In this document: piece by piece, positions 1 to 7,188 of the stretch
Numbering within the stretch: position 1 is the stretch's first letter
How the letters are laid out: every line of letters begins with the position of its first letter
Assembly: GCA_045595165.1 (NCBI GenBank)
Contig: JAZNZY010000023.1
Coordinates: 30,566 to 94,565 of the forward strand
Length of the DNA: 64,000 nucleotides
DNA from: SFLA01 sp045595165
GTDB lineage: Bacteria > Bacillota > Clostridia > Oscillospirales > CAG-382
Direction: 5' to 3'
The notes under the pieces: generated by a model
What the model saw: only the letters and a program-made list of their open reading frames with translations
Told to the model about the DNA's origin: nothing
Databases searched by the model: none
Program-made: the position numbers and the translations under genes

Positions 1-156
1 TCCTCCCAAGAGCCTTCCGATGAAGCAAGCGATACTTCCGCTTCAACCGGCGGAAACGGCGGCTTCCTTAATTACGCACATCTCGTTCCCATTATCGCCG
101 CAGTAGTAATCTCTATCGGTCTGGTTGTATACACCATAATCAAATATAAAAAGTAA
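1..156 (+). CDS. C-terminal tail of a membrane-anchored surface protein (partial)
   Basis: Frame 1 is open from the window edge to the TAA at 154-156, giving the last 51 residues of a protein that begins outside the window. What is visible is a Ser/Asp/Glu/Thr-rich stretch, a Gly-rich turn, one hydrophobic segment of about 21 residues (near residues 28-48 of the fragment) and a short basic end, YKK. This is the usual tail of a Gram-positive extracellular protein held in the membrane by a C-terminal anchor; there is no LPXTG motif. The same tail style ends the cohesin-like protein at 5573-6337. The function of the missing N-terminal part cannot be judged. A good terminator hairpin follows directly. 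Confidence 0.75.
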   Translation, partial: SSQEPSDEASDTSASTGGNGGFLNYAHLVPIIAAVVISIGLVVYTIIKYKK

Positions 157-170
157 ATCAAAAACACAAA

Positions 171-201
171 AGCCAAGCTGATCAAAACAGCTTGGCTTTT
201 T
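171..201 (+). terminator. Rho-independent terminator of the surface-protein gene
   Basis: A perfect 10-bp stem (AGCCAAGCTG pairing with CAGCTTGGCT) closes a short A-rich loop and is followed by TTTTT. It lies 14 bases after the stop codon at 156. Confidence 0.85.
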
Positions 202-280
202 GTCGGGGTCCCCAAGAAGTCGCAGACTTCTTGGGGTGATTGTCGGGGCCCCCAAGAAGTGGCAGACTTCTTGGGGTGAT
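201..280. repeat. Tandem pair of 40-bp hairpin-forming repeats
   Basis: Positions 201-240 and 241-280 are near-identical 40-bp units, differing at only two positions (T/C at 209/249 and C/G at 222/262). Each holds an inverted repeat, CCCCAAGAAGT against ACTTCTTGGGG, preceded by TCGGGG. A third, diverged copy lies in the opposite orientation at 43135-43172. Every site sits just beyond a terminator hairpin, so this looks like a dispersed non-coding element of the genome rather than part of a gene. Confidence 0.7.
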
Positions 281-291
281 TGATATTTGTT

Positions 292-879
292 TTATTGCCA
301 TCTTCCTTCGCGCTTGTGGAGAAAATACCCGAAATCAAAGCGTATTTCGTGCCTTTCCACATCAAGGTTGGTATAACAGCAGGTATCGTAGCCTATAAGC
401 TCAAAGCCTTGGCTCATGTAGAACGCAATCGCTCTTACGTTGCAGGATTGGGTTTCCAGAATAATAGCCCGTCTGCCCTGTAGTTTTGCTTGCTCCTTGG
501 CGAAATTCATAAGTTTCGTTCCAATGCCTTGTCTGTGAAGCTTGTCCGCAACCCAAAGCTCGGTTACCATAAGTCGGTTGCTCCATTCCTCGGGGCACAT
601 CTCAATACAAGCAAGCAATTCATTTTTGCCGTCCTGCTCGCAAACGATTCCGTATGCCTCGGCTTTTTCCCAATGGTCCTGATACAAGCTGTCGGGAAAA
701 TCGTATTCCTCGGGAGAATGAGTTACCGGTGTTTCGAATTTCTTTTTAACCATTTTAACGTTAAAACCGTCTTTTTCAACGTTGGTTTCAAGATCGTAGT
801 ATTCTTCAGTTGTGTATTTAATCAGTATTGGAGTACCTTTCCAAATTTCTTTGGGAAGGTGGATTATTTCGTAATTCAT
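292..879 (-). CDS. GNAT-family N-acetyltransferase
   Basis: A 195-residue protein, predicted to be a cytoplasmic acetyl-CoA-dependent N-acetyltransferase. The acetyl-CoA pyrophosphate loop is visible as RQGIGTKLM, in the middle of the protein after a beta-strand reading VTELWVADK. It is followed by the family's N-x-x-A-x-x-F-Y helix and a GF-x-x-x-G-Y-D-T end strand. That last part resembles streptothricin-acetyltransferase-like GNATs, but resistance activity cannot be inferred from it. I place the start at ATG 879 and not at the upstream in-frame ATG 912, because a GAGGA ribosome site lies 7 bases before 879. It follows tyrS on the same strand with a hairpin between them. The substrate is unknown. 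Confidence 0.85.
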   Translation of the reverse strand: MNYEIIHLPKEIWKGTPILIKYTTEEYYDLETNVEKDGFNVKMVKKKFETPVTHSPEEYDFPDSLYQDHWEKAEAYGIVCEQDGKNELLACIEMCPEEWSNRLMVTELWVADKLHRQGIGTKLMNFAKEQAKLQGRRAIILETQSCNVRAIAFYMSQGFELIGYDTCCYTNLDVERHEIRFDFGYFLHKREGRWQ

Positions 880-901
880 TTGTTTTTCCTCAAAATATAT
901 A

Positions 902-929
902 AGGCACTGCATATATGTTTGCAGTGCCT
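902..929 (-). terminator. Hairpin between tyrS and the acetyltransferase gene
   Basis: Inverted repeat AGGCACTGCA / TGCAGTGCCT. Read leftward it follows the tyrS stop codon and is itself followed by TTATATATTTTG, a weak U-run. It may terminate tyrS only partly, letting some transcription reach the acetyltransferase gene. Confidence 0.55.
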
Positions 930-968
930 CTTACGTGTTCTGTCGGTTATATGCGTAAATTTAAAGTT

Positions 969-2189
969 TTAAAAAGTTACCTTGTGGAAAACCTTTTTGC
1001 CTTTTTTGATCTTTACGCTATCGGCAATAAGGGAAGCGGGAATCTTATGGTTTACGTTTGCAACCTTTTCGCCGTTAACGGAAATACCGCCCTGCTCAAC
1101 AAGACGTCTTGCTTCGCCTCTGCTGGAAGCCAGCTTGCAGGCTACGAGAAGGTCGATAATGCCGATACCGTCTTCGCCTATCATATCTGCGGTAAGAACG
1201 GTGGTGGGCATATTGGAATCATCACCTTCACCGGAGAAAAGTGCTGCTGCGGTTGCCTTTGCCTTGTCTGCTTCTTCCTTGCCGTGAACCAGCTCGGTAA
1301 GGCTGTATGCCAGAACTTCCTTCTTTTCGTTAATACGGTTATCTTCCCATTTGTCCATTTCCTCGATCTGCTCAACGGGAATGAAGGTAAGCATACGTAT
1401 GCACTTCATAACGTCGGCATCGTCAACGTTGCGCCAGTATTGGTAGAAATCAAAGGGAGAAGTTTTTTCGGGATCAAGCCATACTGCGCCCTTTGCCGTC
1501 TTGCCCATCTTCTTGCCCTCGCTGTTAAGGAGCAGGGTAATGGTCATAGCAAAAGCGTCTTTGCCCGTCTTTTTACGAATAAGCTCTGTACCTGCCAGCA
1601 TATTGCTCCACTGGTCATCACCGCCGAACTGCATATTACAGCCGTAATGCTCGTTGAGATAATAGAAGTCATACGCCTGCATTATCATATAGTTGAACTC
1701 AAAGAAGCTGAGTCCTTTTTCCATTCTCTGCTTGTAGCATTCTGCGCGAAGCATATTGTTAACGGAGAAGCAGGCGCCAACCTCGCGGAGAAGCTCGATA
1801 TAGTTAAGGCTGAGAAGCCAGTCAGCGTTGTTTACAACGATAGCCTTGTCCTCGCCGAATTCGATAAACTTGCCGATCTGCTTCAAAAACTTGTTGCAGT
1901 TGCTCTGGATAGTTTCGGGGGACATCATCTGGCGCATATCGGTTCTTCCGGAAGGGTCGCCTACAAATCCGGTACCGCCGCCAAGGAGTACGACGGGCTT
2001 GTTGCCTGCCATCTGAAGACGCTTCATAAGACAAAGCGCCATAAAGTGACCTACGTGGAGAGAATCTGCGGTAGGGTCAAATCCTATATAAAATCTTGCG
2101 CCGCCGCTGTTTACCAGATCGCGTATTTCAGCTTCATCAGTTACCTGCGCAATAAGTCCTCTTGCTTGCAGTTCTTCATAAATGTTCAT
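969..2189 (-). CDS. tyrS: Tyrosyl-tRNA synthetase
   Basis: Class I aminoacyl-tRNA synthetase that charges tRNA-Tyr with tyrosine in the cytoplasm. The 406-residue length is normal for the bacterial TyrS family. The HIGH-type motif is HVGH at residues 45-48 and the KMSKS-type motif is KMGKT at 227-231. The tyrosine-pocket segment GGDDQWSNM lies near 189-197. The last 65 or so residues form an S4-like RNA-binding domain, with RGEARRLVEQGGISVNGEKV visible. The start ATG has GGAGG upstream. A strong promoter lies only about 40 bases upstream, which leaves no room for the T-box leader that controls tyrS in many Firmicutes. Confidence 0.97.
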   Translation of the reverse strand: MNIYEELQARGLIAQVTDEAEIRDLVNSGGARFYIGFDPTADSLHVGHFMALCLMKRLQMAGNKPVVLLGGGTGFVGDPSGRTDMRQMMSPETIQSNCNKFLKQIGKFIEFGEDKAIVVNNADWLLSLNYIELLREVGACFSVNNMLRAECYKQRMEKGLSFFEFNYMIMQAYDFYYLNEHYGCNMQFGGDDQWSNMLAGTELIRKKTGKDAFAMTITLLLNSEGKKMGKTAKGAVWLDPEKTSPFDFYQYWRNVDDADVMKCIRMLTFIPVEQIEEMDKWEDNRINEKKEVLAYSLTELVHGKEEADKAKATAAALFSGEGDDSNMPTTVLTADMIGEDGIGIIDLLVACKLASSRGEARRLVEQGGISVNGEKVANVNHKIPASLIADSVKIKKGKKVFHKVTF

Positions 2190-2231
2190 ATATTTTTCCT
2201 CCGAATAAAGGTGAATTTACTGTTAGAGTAC

Positions 2232-2260
2232 AATATATCACAAGCATCATATTTTGTCAA
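2232..2260 (-). promoter_or_regulatory. Promoter of tyrS
   Basis: Read leftward: TTGACA at 2260-2255, a 17-bp spacer and TATATT at 2237-2232. The predicted transcript would begin near 2225, about 35 bases before the tyrS ATG. Confidence 0.8.
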
Positions 2261-2330
2261 GTTTTTAAGGTGTTGAACGTGTTTTGCTGTCGGTGCATTT
2301 AATATTTTTGTGTTAAAAGGTGATATTTAC

Positions 2331-2359
2331 TTGACACTTTTGACGCTTGCTGTTAAAAT
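2331..2359 (+). promoter_or_regulatory. Promoter of the discoidin/DUF4855-type lipoprotein gene
   Basis: TTGACA at 2331-2336, a 17-bp spacer and TAAAAT at 2354-2359, with TGT just before the -10 box (extended -10). A GGAGG ribosome site follows before the ATG at 2414. Confidence 0.85.
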
Positions 2360-2413
2360 GTAATATAACACATATTAAGGCGTTCAGCCTGAATTCTGAC
2401 GGAGGTAAATTTA

Positions 2414-5400
2414 ATGAAGAAAATCGCATTTTTACTTGCGGCAATTATGATTTTAACATTGTTCGCGGGCTGTGTTTCCGATGGCGAAGTGTCCGATGTT
2501 TCCGTGTCCGAAACTCCCAATGAATCCGTAACCGATAAACCCGGTGAGGAATCAAAGGAAGAGGATGTGAAAATACCGGTAGAAAACCCTAAATACGCAT
2601 CAGTAATAAGCAGCGGAAAAACATATAAAAACACTGCTACTCCCGGCGACGCTTATCCCGATTCGTATAACACCGAGCTTACCGACGGTCAGTTCGGACC
2701 GGACAACACCGGCGATTATACGGATGCCAAGTATTCCGGATATACCGACGGTACGGTATTCGTTACCATAGACCTCGGTCAGGTGTACGATAGTATTTAC
2801 GAATTTCGTTGCAGCTTTCTTTCGACGAATAACGCAGGTATTTATCCGCCCAAGGGTGTAAAGATACACGCTTCGGTTGACGGCGAGAAATTTACCCGCA
2901 TCGGCGAATGTACTATGCCCGAATTTCAAGAGGATTGCCGTGCGGAAGCTGTGCTCACTTCCGAGTACTACGTTTCCGCCCGTTACATAAGATTCGGTAT
3001 CTCAAAGAACGCCGCTTGGGTGTTTATTGATGAGCTTACTGTAATTGCGGATGAAGAAAACGGTTCCCAAATCGATGGTGCATTTCTTGATCTTATCAAG
3101 CAGGCGTACGATACGCTCGGCACCGTTAGCTATGAGGGCGGCAAAGAGGTCGATTCCTCTCTCGCACTTGAAATGGTAAGTAAGGGTGCCAAATATTCTT
3201 CCTCCAAAAAGCCCATTTCCGCTTTTCCCGATGATAATAACCGCCTTACCGACGGTGAATTTACCGGCTTTTATGAAAGCGGCATCTGGGTCGGTTACGA
3301 AGGCGGAGAAGCCGTCAGCATAACTCTTGACCTTGGTAAAAAGCGTGACGATCTCAGTGTGTTCCGTGCGGAATGTTATTCCAACAACAACGTGGGCACG
3401 TATCTGCCCGTTGCGGTTACTTATTCTGTCAGCGACGATAACAAGACATTTACCGATATCGGCAGAGTATTCGGTGTCGCATCCGGACAAAGCGTCTATA
3501 GCTTTCCTCTGATATTATCCAAAGCCGCTTCGGGACGCTATGTACGCTTCACTCTTGAGGCTACCGAAACAAAGATGTATCTTGTGGAAGAAACGGCGGT
3601 TTACGCAAATACCGGTGTGGAAGAATCCAATTCTTTGTATCCGGCTTTGGTATTTGATTCAACAGTTAAAAATTGGCCCAATCCGTCTACACAAGTTGTA
3701 AACCTTATAAAAGGTCTTACCCAGCAAATCAATTCTCCTTCAGATATATCTGATGAGCAGGCAGTTAACAATACGGCTGTAACTTCTAAGCTTATGACAG
3801 ATGGTAGATTTGCTACCGTCAACAATATTCACAACGGCCAGTTTTTTAAGTTTAACGGCGGATCATCCCGCGATGTTATATACGATCTTGGCGCAACCAG
3901 CGCCGTAAGTAAATTCACCGCACAGTTTACTCACAATGTGGGCTGGGCTGTACAAGCACCTACTGCTGTTGCTATCTATTTGTCAATGGACGGTGAAAAA
4001 TGGTATGATGCAGGCTCTATGCCCGTAAATGCCGATACGGATGATTCCTTGGTATCCGCAGAATATACGCTCAAAACTCCTATACAGACAAGATACGTCT
4101 GCTTCTCATTCAATATAAACACGTGGTGCGGAATAGGCGAGCTTGAAGTATACGGCACGACCTCTACTGCAGGCGCTATCGCACTTTCTTCCGGAAAGGT
4201 GCCCGAGCGTAATCTTTTCGGAAAAGGTAACCAGGCGCCCAGAGAAGATGTCCTCGGCGGTGTTTCGGATCTCGTATTACTGTATCACGGCACCAACATA
4301 AAGGGCTACACCGTTGAAACCCTTATTCCTTATCTCGCTTATGTGGATACGGAAGGCAACATTAAAGATACTATGTTTGATTCGTTTCTGTTCCTTCTCA
4401 GCGGCGGATTCCCCTCAGGACTTTCCGGTTGGAACGATTCCAAGGGAAGTGACTGGGAGTGGACTGTAACAGATCTGTTTACCGAAGGTGAAAACATACT
4501 TGCTCTTGAAGAGGCAGCGGGAATCGTAAAAGAGGCACTCGGCTTGGACGAAGATTATAAATACGGCTTCACCGTTACGCTTTATTATCCCAATTCCGAA
4601 AGAACCGATTTCGGCGACATTGACGGCGACGGCGTTGTGGATGCTCTTACCACTGATGAAAACCGTCTGCGTGCTCTCGAATGGTATATGGAAATGTTCG
4701 AAGCCAAGCTGGGAAAATACGATTTTGAAAACATCGAATTCGTCGGATATTATTGGTACGATGAGTCTATATACCCTCAGGATAACGCTCCTTATATCGT
4801 AAGCGAAACTGCAAAGATGGTTCACAACCGCGGCTACGATTTCTTCTGGATACCTTATTACACCGCATCCGGCTTCTCCGCTTGGGATTCTTTTGGATTC
4901 GATGTTGCTTGTATGCAGCCCAACTACGTATTCAAGGAAGAAGAACCTTATTCCAAGATTCCTCAGGCGGCATATCTTACTCAGCTTTACGGTATGGGTA
5001 TAGAGATAGAAATATCCGGCAAAGCGTTTAGCAGTGATATTATCTACAGAAAATATATGGAATATCTTTCCGGCGGCGTTTTATACGGCTATATGAAGGA
5101 TTGCGTCCATATGTATTATCAGGATGTAACTGTATATTACGATGCGGCAGTTTCCAAGGACAGCGATATCAGATTGATATACGATTATACGTATCAGTTC
5201 ATCAAAGGCACGCTTGATGTTTATCCCGATACTCTCGATGAAATTACCGTTAACAGTGTGAAAGGCGAGAGTGTAAGCGGCGCTATTATAGAGGACGCTC
5301 CCGGATACGTTGAGTTTGAGCTTTGCTCAATGCCCGAATCCGGTACGGTTTCTCTCGCAAGCGACGGAAGCTTTATTTACTATCCCGAAGCTGATTTTAC

Positions 5401-5482
5401 CGGAACAGTATCCTTTACGTACATTTATTCGGAAGGCTTGTGTGATTCCGAGCCTTGTACCGTAACAATCGTAGTTGAATAA
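2414..5482 (+). CDS. Large extracellular lipoprotein with discoidin-like repeats and a DUF4855-type domain
   Basis: A 1022-residue exported protein. The signal peptide ends in the lipobox LFAGC with Cys20 as the lipidation site, followed by a Ser/Glu-rich linker to about residue 55. Three beta-sandwich repeats follow (about 60-215, 235-400 and 430-605). Each has an LTDG-x-F start, an I/T-x-DLG strand and an ARYIRF- or GRYVRF-like strand, as in F5/8-type C (discoidin) carbohydrate-binding modules. Residues about 615-940 read as a DUF4855-type domain, beginning VSDLVLLYHG and containing a calcium-loop-like DIDGDGVVDA near 735. The last 70 residues look like a bacterial Ig/cadherin-like module. 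A role in glycan binding or breakdown at the cell surface is likely but not shown. It has its own promoter and terminator. Confidence 0.75.
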   Translation: MKKIAFLLAAIMILTLFAGCVSDGEVSDVSVSETPNESVTDKPGEESKEEDVKIPVENPKYASVISSGKTYKNTATPGDAYPDSYNTELTDGQFGPDNTGDYTDAKYSGYTDGTVFVTIDLGQVYDSIYEFRCSFLSTNNAGIYPPKGVKIHASVDGEKFTRIGECTMPEFQEDCRAEAVLTSEYYVSARYIRFGISKNAAWVFIDELTVIADEENGSQIDGAFLDLIKQAYDTLGTVSYEGGKEVDSSLALEMVSKGAKYSSSKKPISAFPDDNNRLTDGEFTGFYESGIWVGYEGGEAVSITLDLGKKRDDLSVFRAECYSNNNVGTYLPVAVTYSVSDDNKTFTDIGRVFGVASGQSVYSFPLILSKAASGRYVRFTLEATETKMYLVEETAVYANTGVEESNSLYPALVFDSTVKNWPNPSTQVVNLIKGLTQQINSPSDISDEQAVNNTAVTSKLMTDGRFATVNNIHNGQFFKFNGGSSRDVIYDLGATSAVSKFTAQFTHNVGWAVQAPTAVAIYLSMDGEKWYDAGSMPVNADTDDSLVSAEYTLKTPIQTRYVCFSFNINTWCGIGELEVYGTTSTAGAIALSSGKVPERNLFGKGNQAPREDVLGGVSDLVLLYHGTNIKGYTVETLIPYLAYVDTEGNIKDTMFDSFLFLLSGGFPSGLSGWNDSKGSDWEWTVTDLFTEGENILALEEAAGIVKEALGLDEDYKYGFTVTLYYPNSERTDFGDIDGDGVVDALTTDENRLRALEWYMEMFEAKLGKYDFENIEFVGYYWYDESIYPQDNAPYIVSETAKMVHNRGYDFFWIPYYTASGFSAWDSFGFDVACMQPNYVFKEEEPYSKIPQAAYLTQLYGMGIEIEISGKAFSSDIIYRKYMEYLSGGVLYGYMKDCVHMYYQDVTVYYDAAVSKDSDIRLIYDYTYQFIKGTLDVYPDTLDEITVNSVKGESVSGAIIEDAPGYVEFELCSMPESGTVSLASDGSFIYYPEADFTGTVSFTYIYSEGLCDSEPCTVTIVVE

Positions 5483-5490
5483 ATAATTCA

Positions 5491-5522
5491 AAAAGCTGTC
5501 GCATAGATGCGGCAGCTTTTTT
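5491..5522 (+). terminator. Terminator of the lipoprotein gene
   Basis: Stem AAAAGCTGTCGCA / TGCGGCAGCTTTT (one G-U pair), loop TAGA, then a T-run. It begins 8 bases after the stop codon. Confidence 0.85.
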
Positions 5523-5527
5523 ATATG

Positions 5528-5556
5528 AAAAAAGCGGCTGTGTTTTCACAGCCGCT
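5528..5556 (-). terminator. Terminator of the cohesin-like gene
   Basis: Read leftward: AGCGGCTGTG, loop AAAA, CACAGCCGCT, then TTTTT. It faces the terminator at 5491-5522, so the two convergent genes are separated by back-to-back terminators. Confidence 0.85.
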
Positions 5557-5572
5557 AAATATTTACTTATTT

Positions 5573-6337
5573 TCAGTTCTTTTTCTTCATTACTACTACG
5601 GTTACGATTGCAGCAACAGCTACAAGGGCAACACCTACAACTACCCATACTATCCAGTTGTTTTCGCCGTCTGTATTGCCGGTGCTTACGTCGGAAGAAG
5701 CGTTGCTGTTTTCTACAGGCTTGGATTCGTCCTCTGCGCTGTTGTCAGACACTTCGGAAGCGTCCTCGGAAACCTGCTCGGATACGTCCTCGTCAGGCAC
5801 TGAAGGCTCTTCTTCGCTTACTTCGCCGCTTACTTCACCGCTCTCGGAAATGCTTACGCTGAGAGAGGTGTTGGGAGTATAGAGCGAATTAAGATCGCCG
5901 GATTCGGTAAGCTCGTTGTTTTTAACATCTATAAGTGTATCTACGTCTTTGGCAAGAATCTTGAAGGAAACGGTGCAGGAGATAGGATCCTTGGTACCGT
6001 GGTCTTCTTCACCGCTGTTGAAAAGCAAGCAGACAAGTACGTTGCCTTCGCTGTAAAGCTTGCTCCAATTTTCGCCCTGCTCGCCCCATTCCTCGGGAAG
6101 GGTTGCGTCAACCTTTTGGAATTCAAGAACAGTGTTATCAAAAATCACGTTGGAAGATACGGCAATGATACCGTCAGGATCTGTGAATTCGGAATATGTA
6201 ATAGTCACATTGAGTATTTCGCCGTCAACAGCATAGGATAAACCGATTTTACAAGCATCTGCGGCAGAGGAAACTACTGTAAATGCCATGCACACAAGTA
6301 ATGCGGAAAGAAATAATATAACAGCTTTTTTAAACAT
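5573..6337 (-). CDS. Cohesin-like domain protein with C-terminal membrane anchor
   Basis: A 254-residue exported protein. I place the start at ATG 6337, which has GGAGG 9 bases upstream; the in-frame ATG at 6391 lies inside the promoter. Residues 1-27 are a signal peptide ending near SSAA. Residues about 30-160 form a beta-rich module whose strand pattern resembles cohesin and related scaffoldin domains: a V-x-I-x-Y strand near the start, F-D-N-T-V-L-E-F in the middle, then S-C-T-V-S-F-K-I. A Glu/Ser/Val-rich linker of about 55 residues follows, then one transmembrane helix and a KKKN end. It probably displays a binding module on the outer face of the membrane. No dockerin partner was identified, so cohesin is a fold-level suggestion only. 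Confidence 0.65.
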   Translation of the reverse strand: MFKKAVILFLSALLVCMAFTVVSSAADACKIGLSYAVDGEILNVTITYSEFTDPDGIIAVSSNVIFDNTVLEFQKVDATLPEEWGEQGENWSKLYSEGNVLVCLLFNSGEEDHGTKDPISCTVSFKILAKDVDTLIDVKNNELTESGDLNSLYTPNTSLSVSISESGEVSGEVSEEEPSVPDEDVSEQVSEDASEVSDNSAEDESKPVENSNASSDVSTGNTDGENNWIVWVVVGVALVAVAAIVTVVVMKKKN

Positions 6338-6362
6338 AATTTTATACCTCCGTGTCCCATAT

Positions 6363-6391
6363 AGTTTATTATATTTGTTTAACTTTGTCAA
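6363..6391 (-). promoter_or_regulatory. Promoter of the cohesin-like gene
   Basis: Read leftward: TTGACA at 6391-6386, a 17-bp spacer and TAAACT at 6368-6363. It lies back to back with the rightward promoter at 6400-6428, with only 8 bases between the two -35 boxes. Confidence 0.7.
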
Positions 6392-6399
6392 GTGAAGAA

Positions 6400-6428
6400 T
6401 TGCAACAACCGAAAAAATATGTTATAAT
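6400..6428 (+). promoter_or_regulatory. Promoter of the small unknown gene at 6452
   Basis: TTGCAA at 6400-6405, a 17-bp spacer and TATAAT at 6423-6428, preceded by TGT (extended -10). The transcript would start close to the AGGAGG ribosome site. Confidence 0.85.
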
Positions 6429-6451
6429 TTCTTTACAGGAGGCGGTGTATT

Positions 6452-6781
6452 ATGAAAATTTTGGATGAATTTGAGCTTGAGGGTGGAATTGCCATAGAAA
6501 ACTATCCCACACTTTGCCAAAATATTTCCGTCGGAGATATTCTTTGCGGTGCTCCCTGCACGGAGGGAATGTCATTTTCCGCAGGAGAAAATGAAATGGG
6601 CTATCTTTTCGGAGATTCCGCATTGCTGGCTGTCTACGCATATAACAACGGATACGATATTTTTGCCCGTATCACCGCAATACGCAGAGTAGAAGCCATA
6701 CCCGTGTTGTTTGCTTCTCTGCACGCCGTCCACCGCGGAACCGTCTGGGGCAGGGAAAAGGATAAAATAGAAAAGGAATAG
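6452..6781 (+). CDS. Small conserved-looking protein of unknown function
   Basis: A 109-residue soluble protein that I do not recognise. It starts at an ATG with AGGAGG upstream and sits under a near-consensus promoter, so it is very probably expressed. It has no signal peptide or membrane segment. Visible features are two cysteines (in TLCQN and LCGAPC), an alternation of short strands and turns, and a charged C-terminal end. The middle segment ENEMGYLFGDSALLAVYAYN suggests a compact alpha/beta fold. It stands alone between a divergent surface-protein gene and the tRNA-Leu region, so context gives no function. Confidence 0.7.
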   Translation: MKILDEFELEGGIAIENYPTLCQNISVGDILCGAPCTEGMSFSAGENEMGYLFGDSALLAVYAYNNGYDIFARITAIRRVEAIPVLFASLHAVHRGTVWGREKDKIEKE

Positions 6782-6797
6782 CATCGCATTTTCCGTT

Positions 6798-6892
6798 TGC
6801 GCTAAGCGCAACTCATTGATGCGAAGCATCACATCATTGCGACAGGTAATACAGCCTAAGGTGATGATATACGCCTTACGGCGATGATATAC
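6798..6892. repeat. Cluster of short extragenic palindromes
   Basis: This stretch between the unknown gene and the tRNA holds several small hairpins: TTGCGC-TAA-GCGCAA, GATGC-GAA-GCATC, and two copies of GATGATATAC at 6863-6872 and 6883-6892 flanking GCCTTACGGC. Such GATGATATAC-type palindromes look like a dispersed extragenic repeat family. No open frame of coding character crosses it. Confidence 0.5.
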
Positions 6893-6913
6893 CACGCCTG
6901 CGGCTTGGATAAA

Positions 6914-6947
6914 CAAAAAAGGAACTTTTGTATAAACAAAAGTTCCT
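6914..6947 (-). terminator. Terminator of tRNA-Leu (probably bidirectional)
   Basis: Stem AGGAACTTTTG / CAAAAGTTCCT with a 6-base loop. Leftward it runs into TTTTTTG after the tRNA; rightward it is followed by ATTTTTG and can also end transcripts coming from 6452. Confidence 0.85.
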
Positions 6948-6955
6948 ATTTTTGT

Positions 6956-7038
6956 TGGTGCGGCTGATGGGACTTGAACCCATACGGTTGCCCACACGCC
7001 CCTCAAACGTGCGCGTCTGCCTGTTCCGCCACAGCCGC
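6956..7038 (-). tRNA. tRNA-Leu (anticodon GAG)
   Basis: Read leftward, the molecule starts GCGGCTGTGGCGGAAC and ends with CAGCCGC, discriminator A and an encoded CCA. The 7-bp acceptor stem pairs perfectly. The anticodon loop TTGAGGG, held by CACGT/GCGTG, gives anticodon GAG, which reads CUC and CUU. The short variable arm is followed by the GGGTTCAAGTCCC T-arm. At 83 bases with CCA it fits a class II tRNA-Leu. It has its own promoter and terminator. Confidence 0.95.
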
Positions 7039-7051
7039 GTGAACGTTTACT

Positions 7052-7079
7052 ATTATACACAAGATTTTAAATTTGTCAA
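7052..7079 (-). promoter_or_regulatory. Promoter of tRNA-Leu
   Basis: Read leftward: TTGACA at 7079-7074, a 16-bp spacer and TATAAT at 7057-7052. The transcript would begin about 7 bases before the mature tRNA. Confidence 0.85.
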
Positions 7080-7143
7080 TACCTTTTTTAATTTTATTTT
7101 ATTTTATATTTTTGTGTATTTTAACTCCGGCTTAAATAATAAA

Positions 7144-7164
7144 AAAGCACCCGAAAGTGCTTTT
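7144..7164 (-). terminator. Terminator of the mazF-like gene
   Basis: Read leftward: AAAGCAC, loop TTTCGG, GTGCTTT, then TTTATT. It lies 25 bases after the stop codon. Confidence 0.75.
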
Positions 7165-7188
7165 AAAATATTGTTGTAAAAAATCAAT

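Noticed and set aside
2190..2230. T-box riboswitch upstream of tyrS
   Set aside because: The promoter leaves only about 35 bases of leader, far too short for a T-box, and no T-box core is seen.
915..2276. Long rightward open frame (453 codons) opposite tyrS
   Set aside because: It is the antisense of a clear tyrosyl-tRNA synthetase gene. It has no ribosome site, and its cysteine- and leucine-rich translation resembles no known protein.
6798..6892. CRISPR-like array
   Set aside because: Only two 10-bp copies with a 20-bp period and palindromic filler; no regular repeat-spacer pattern or cas gene.
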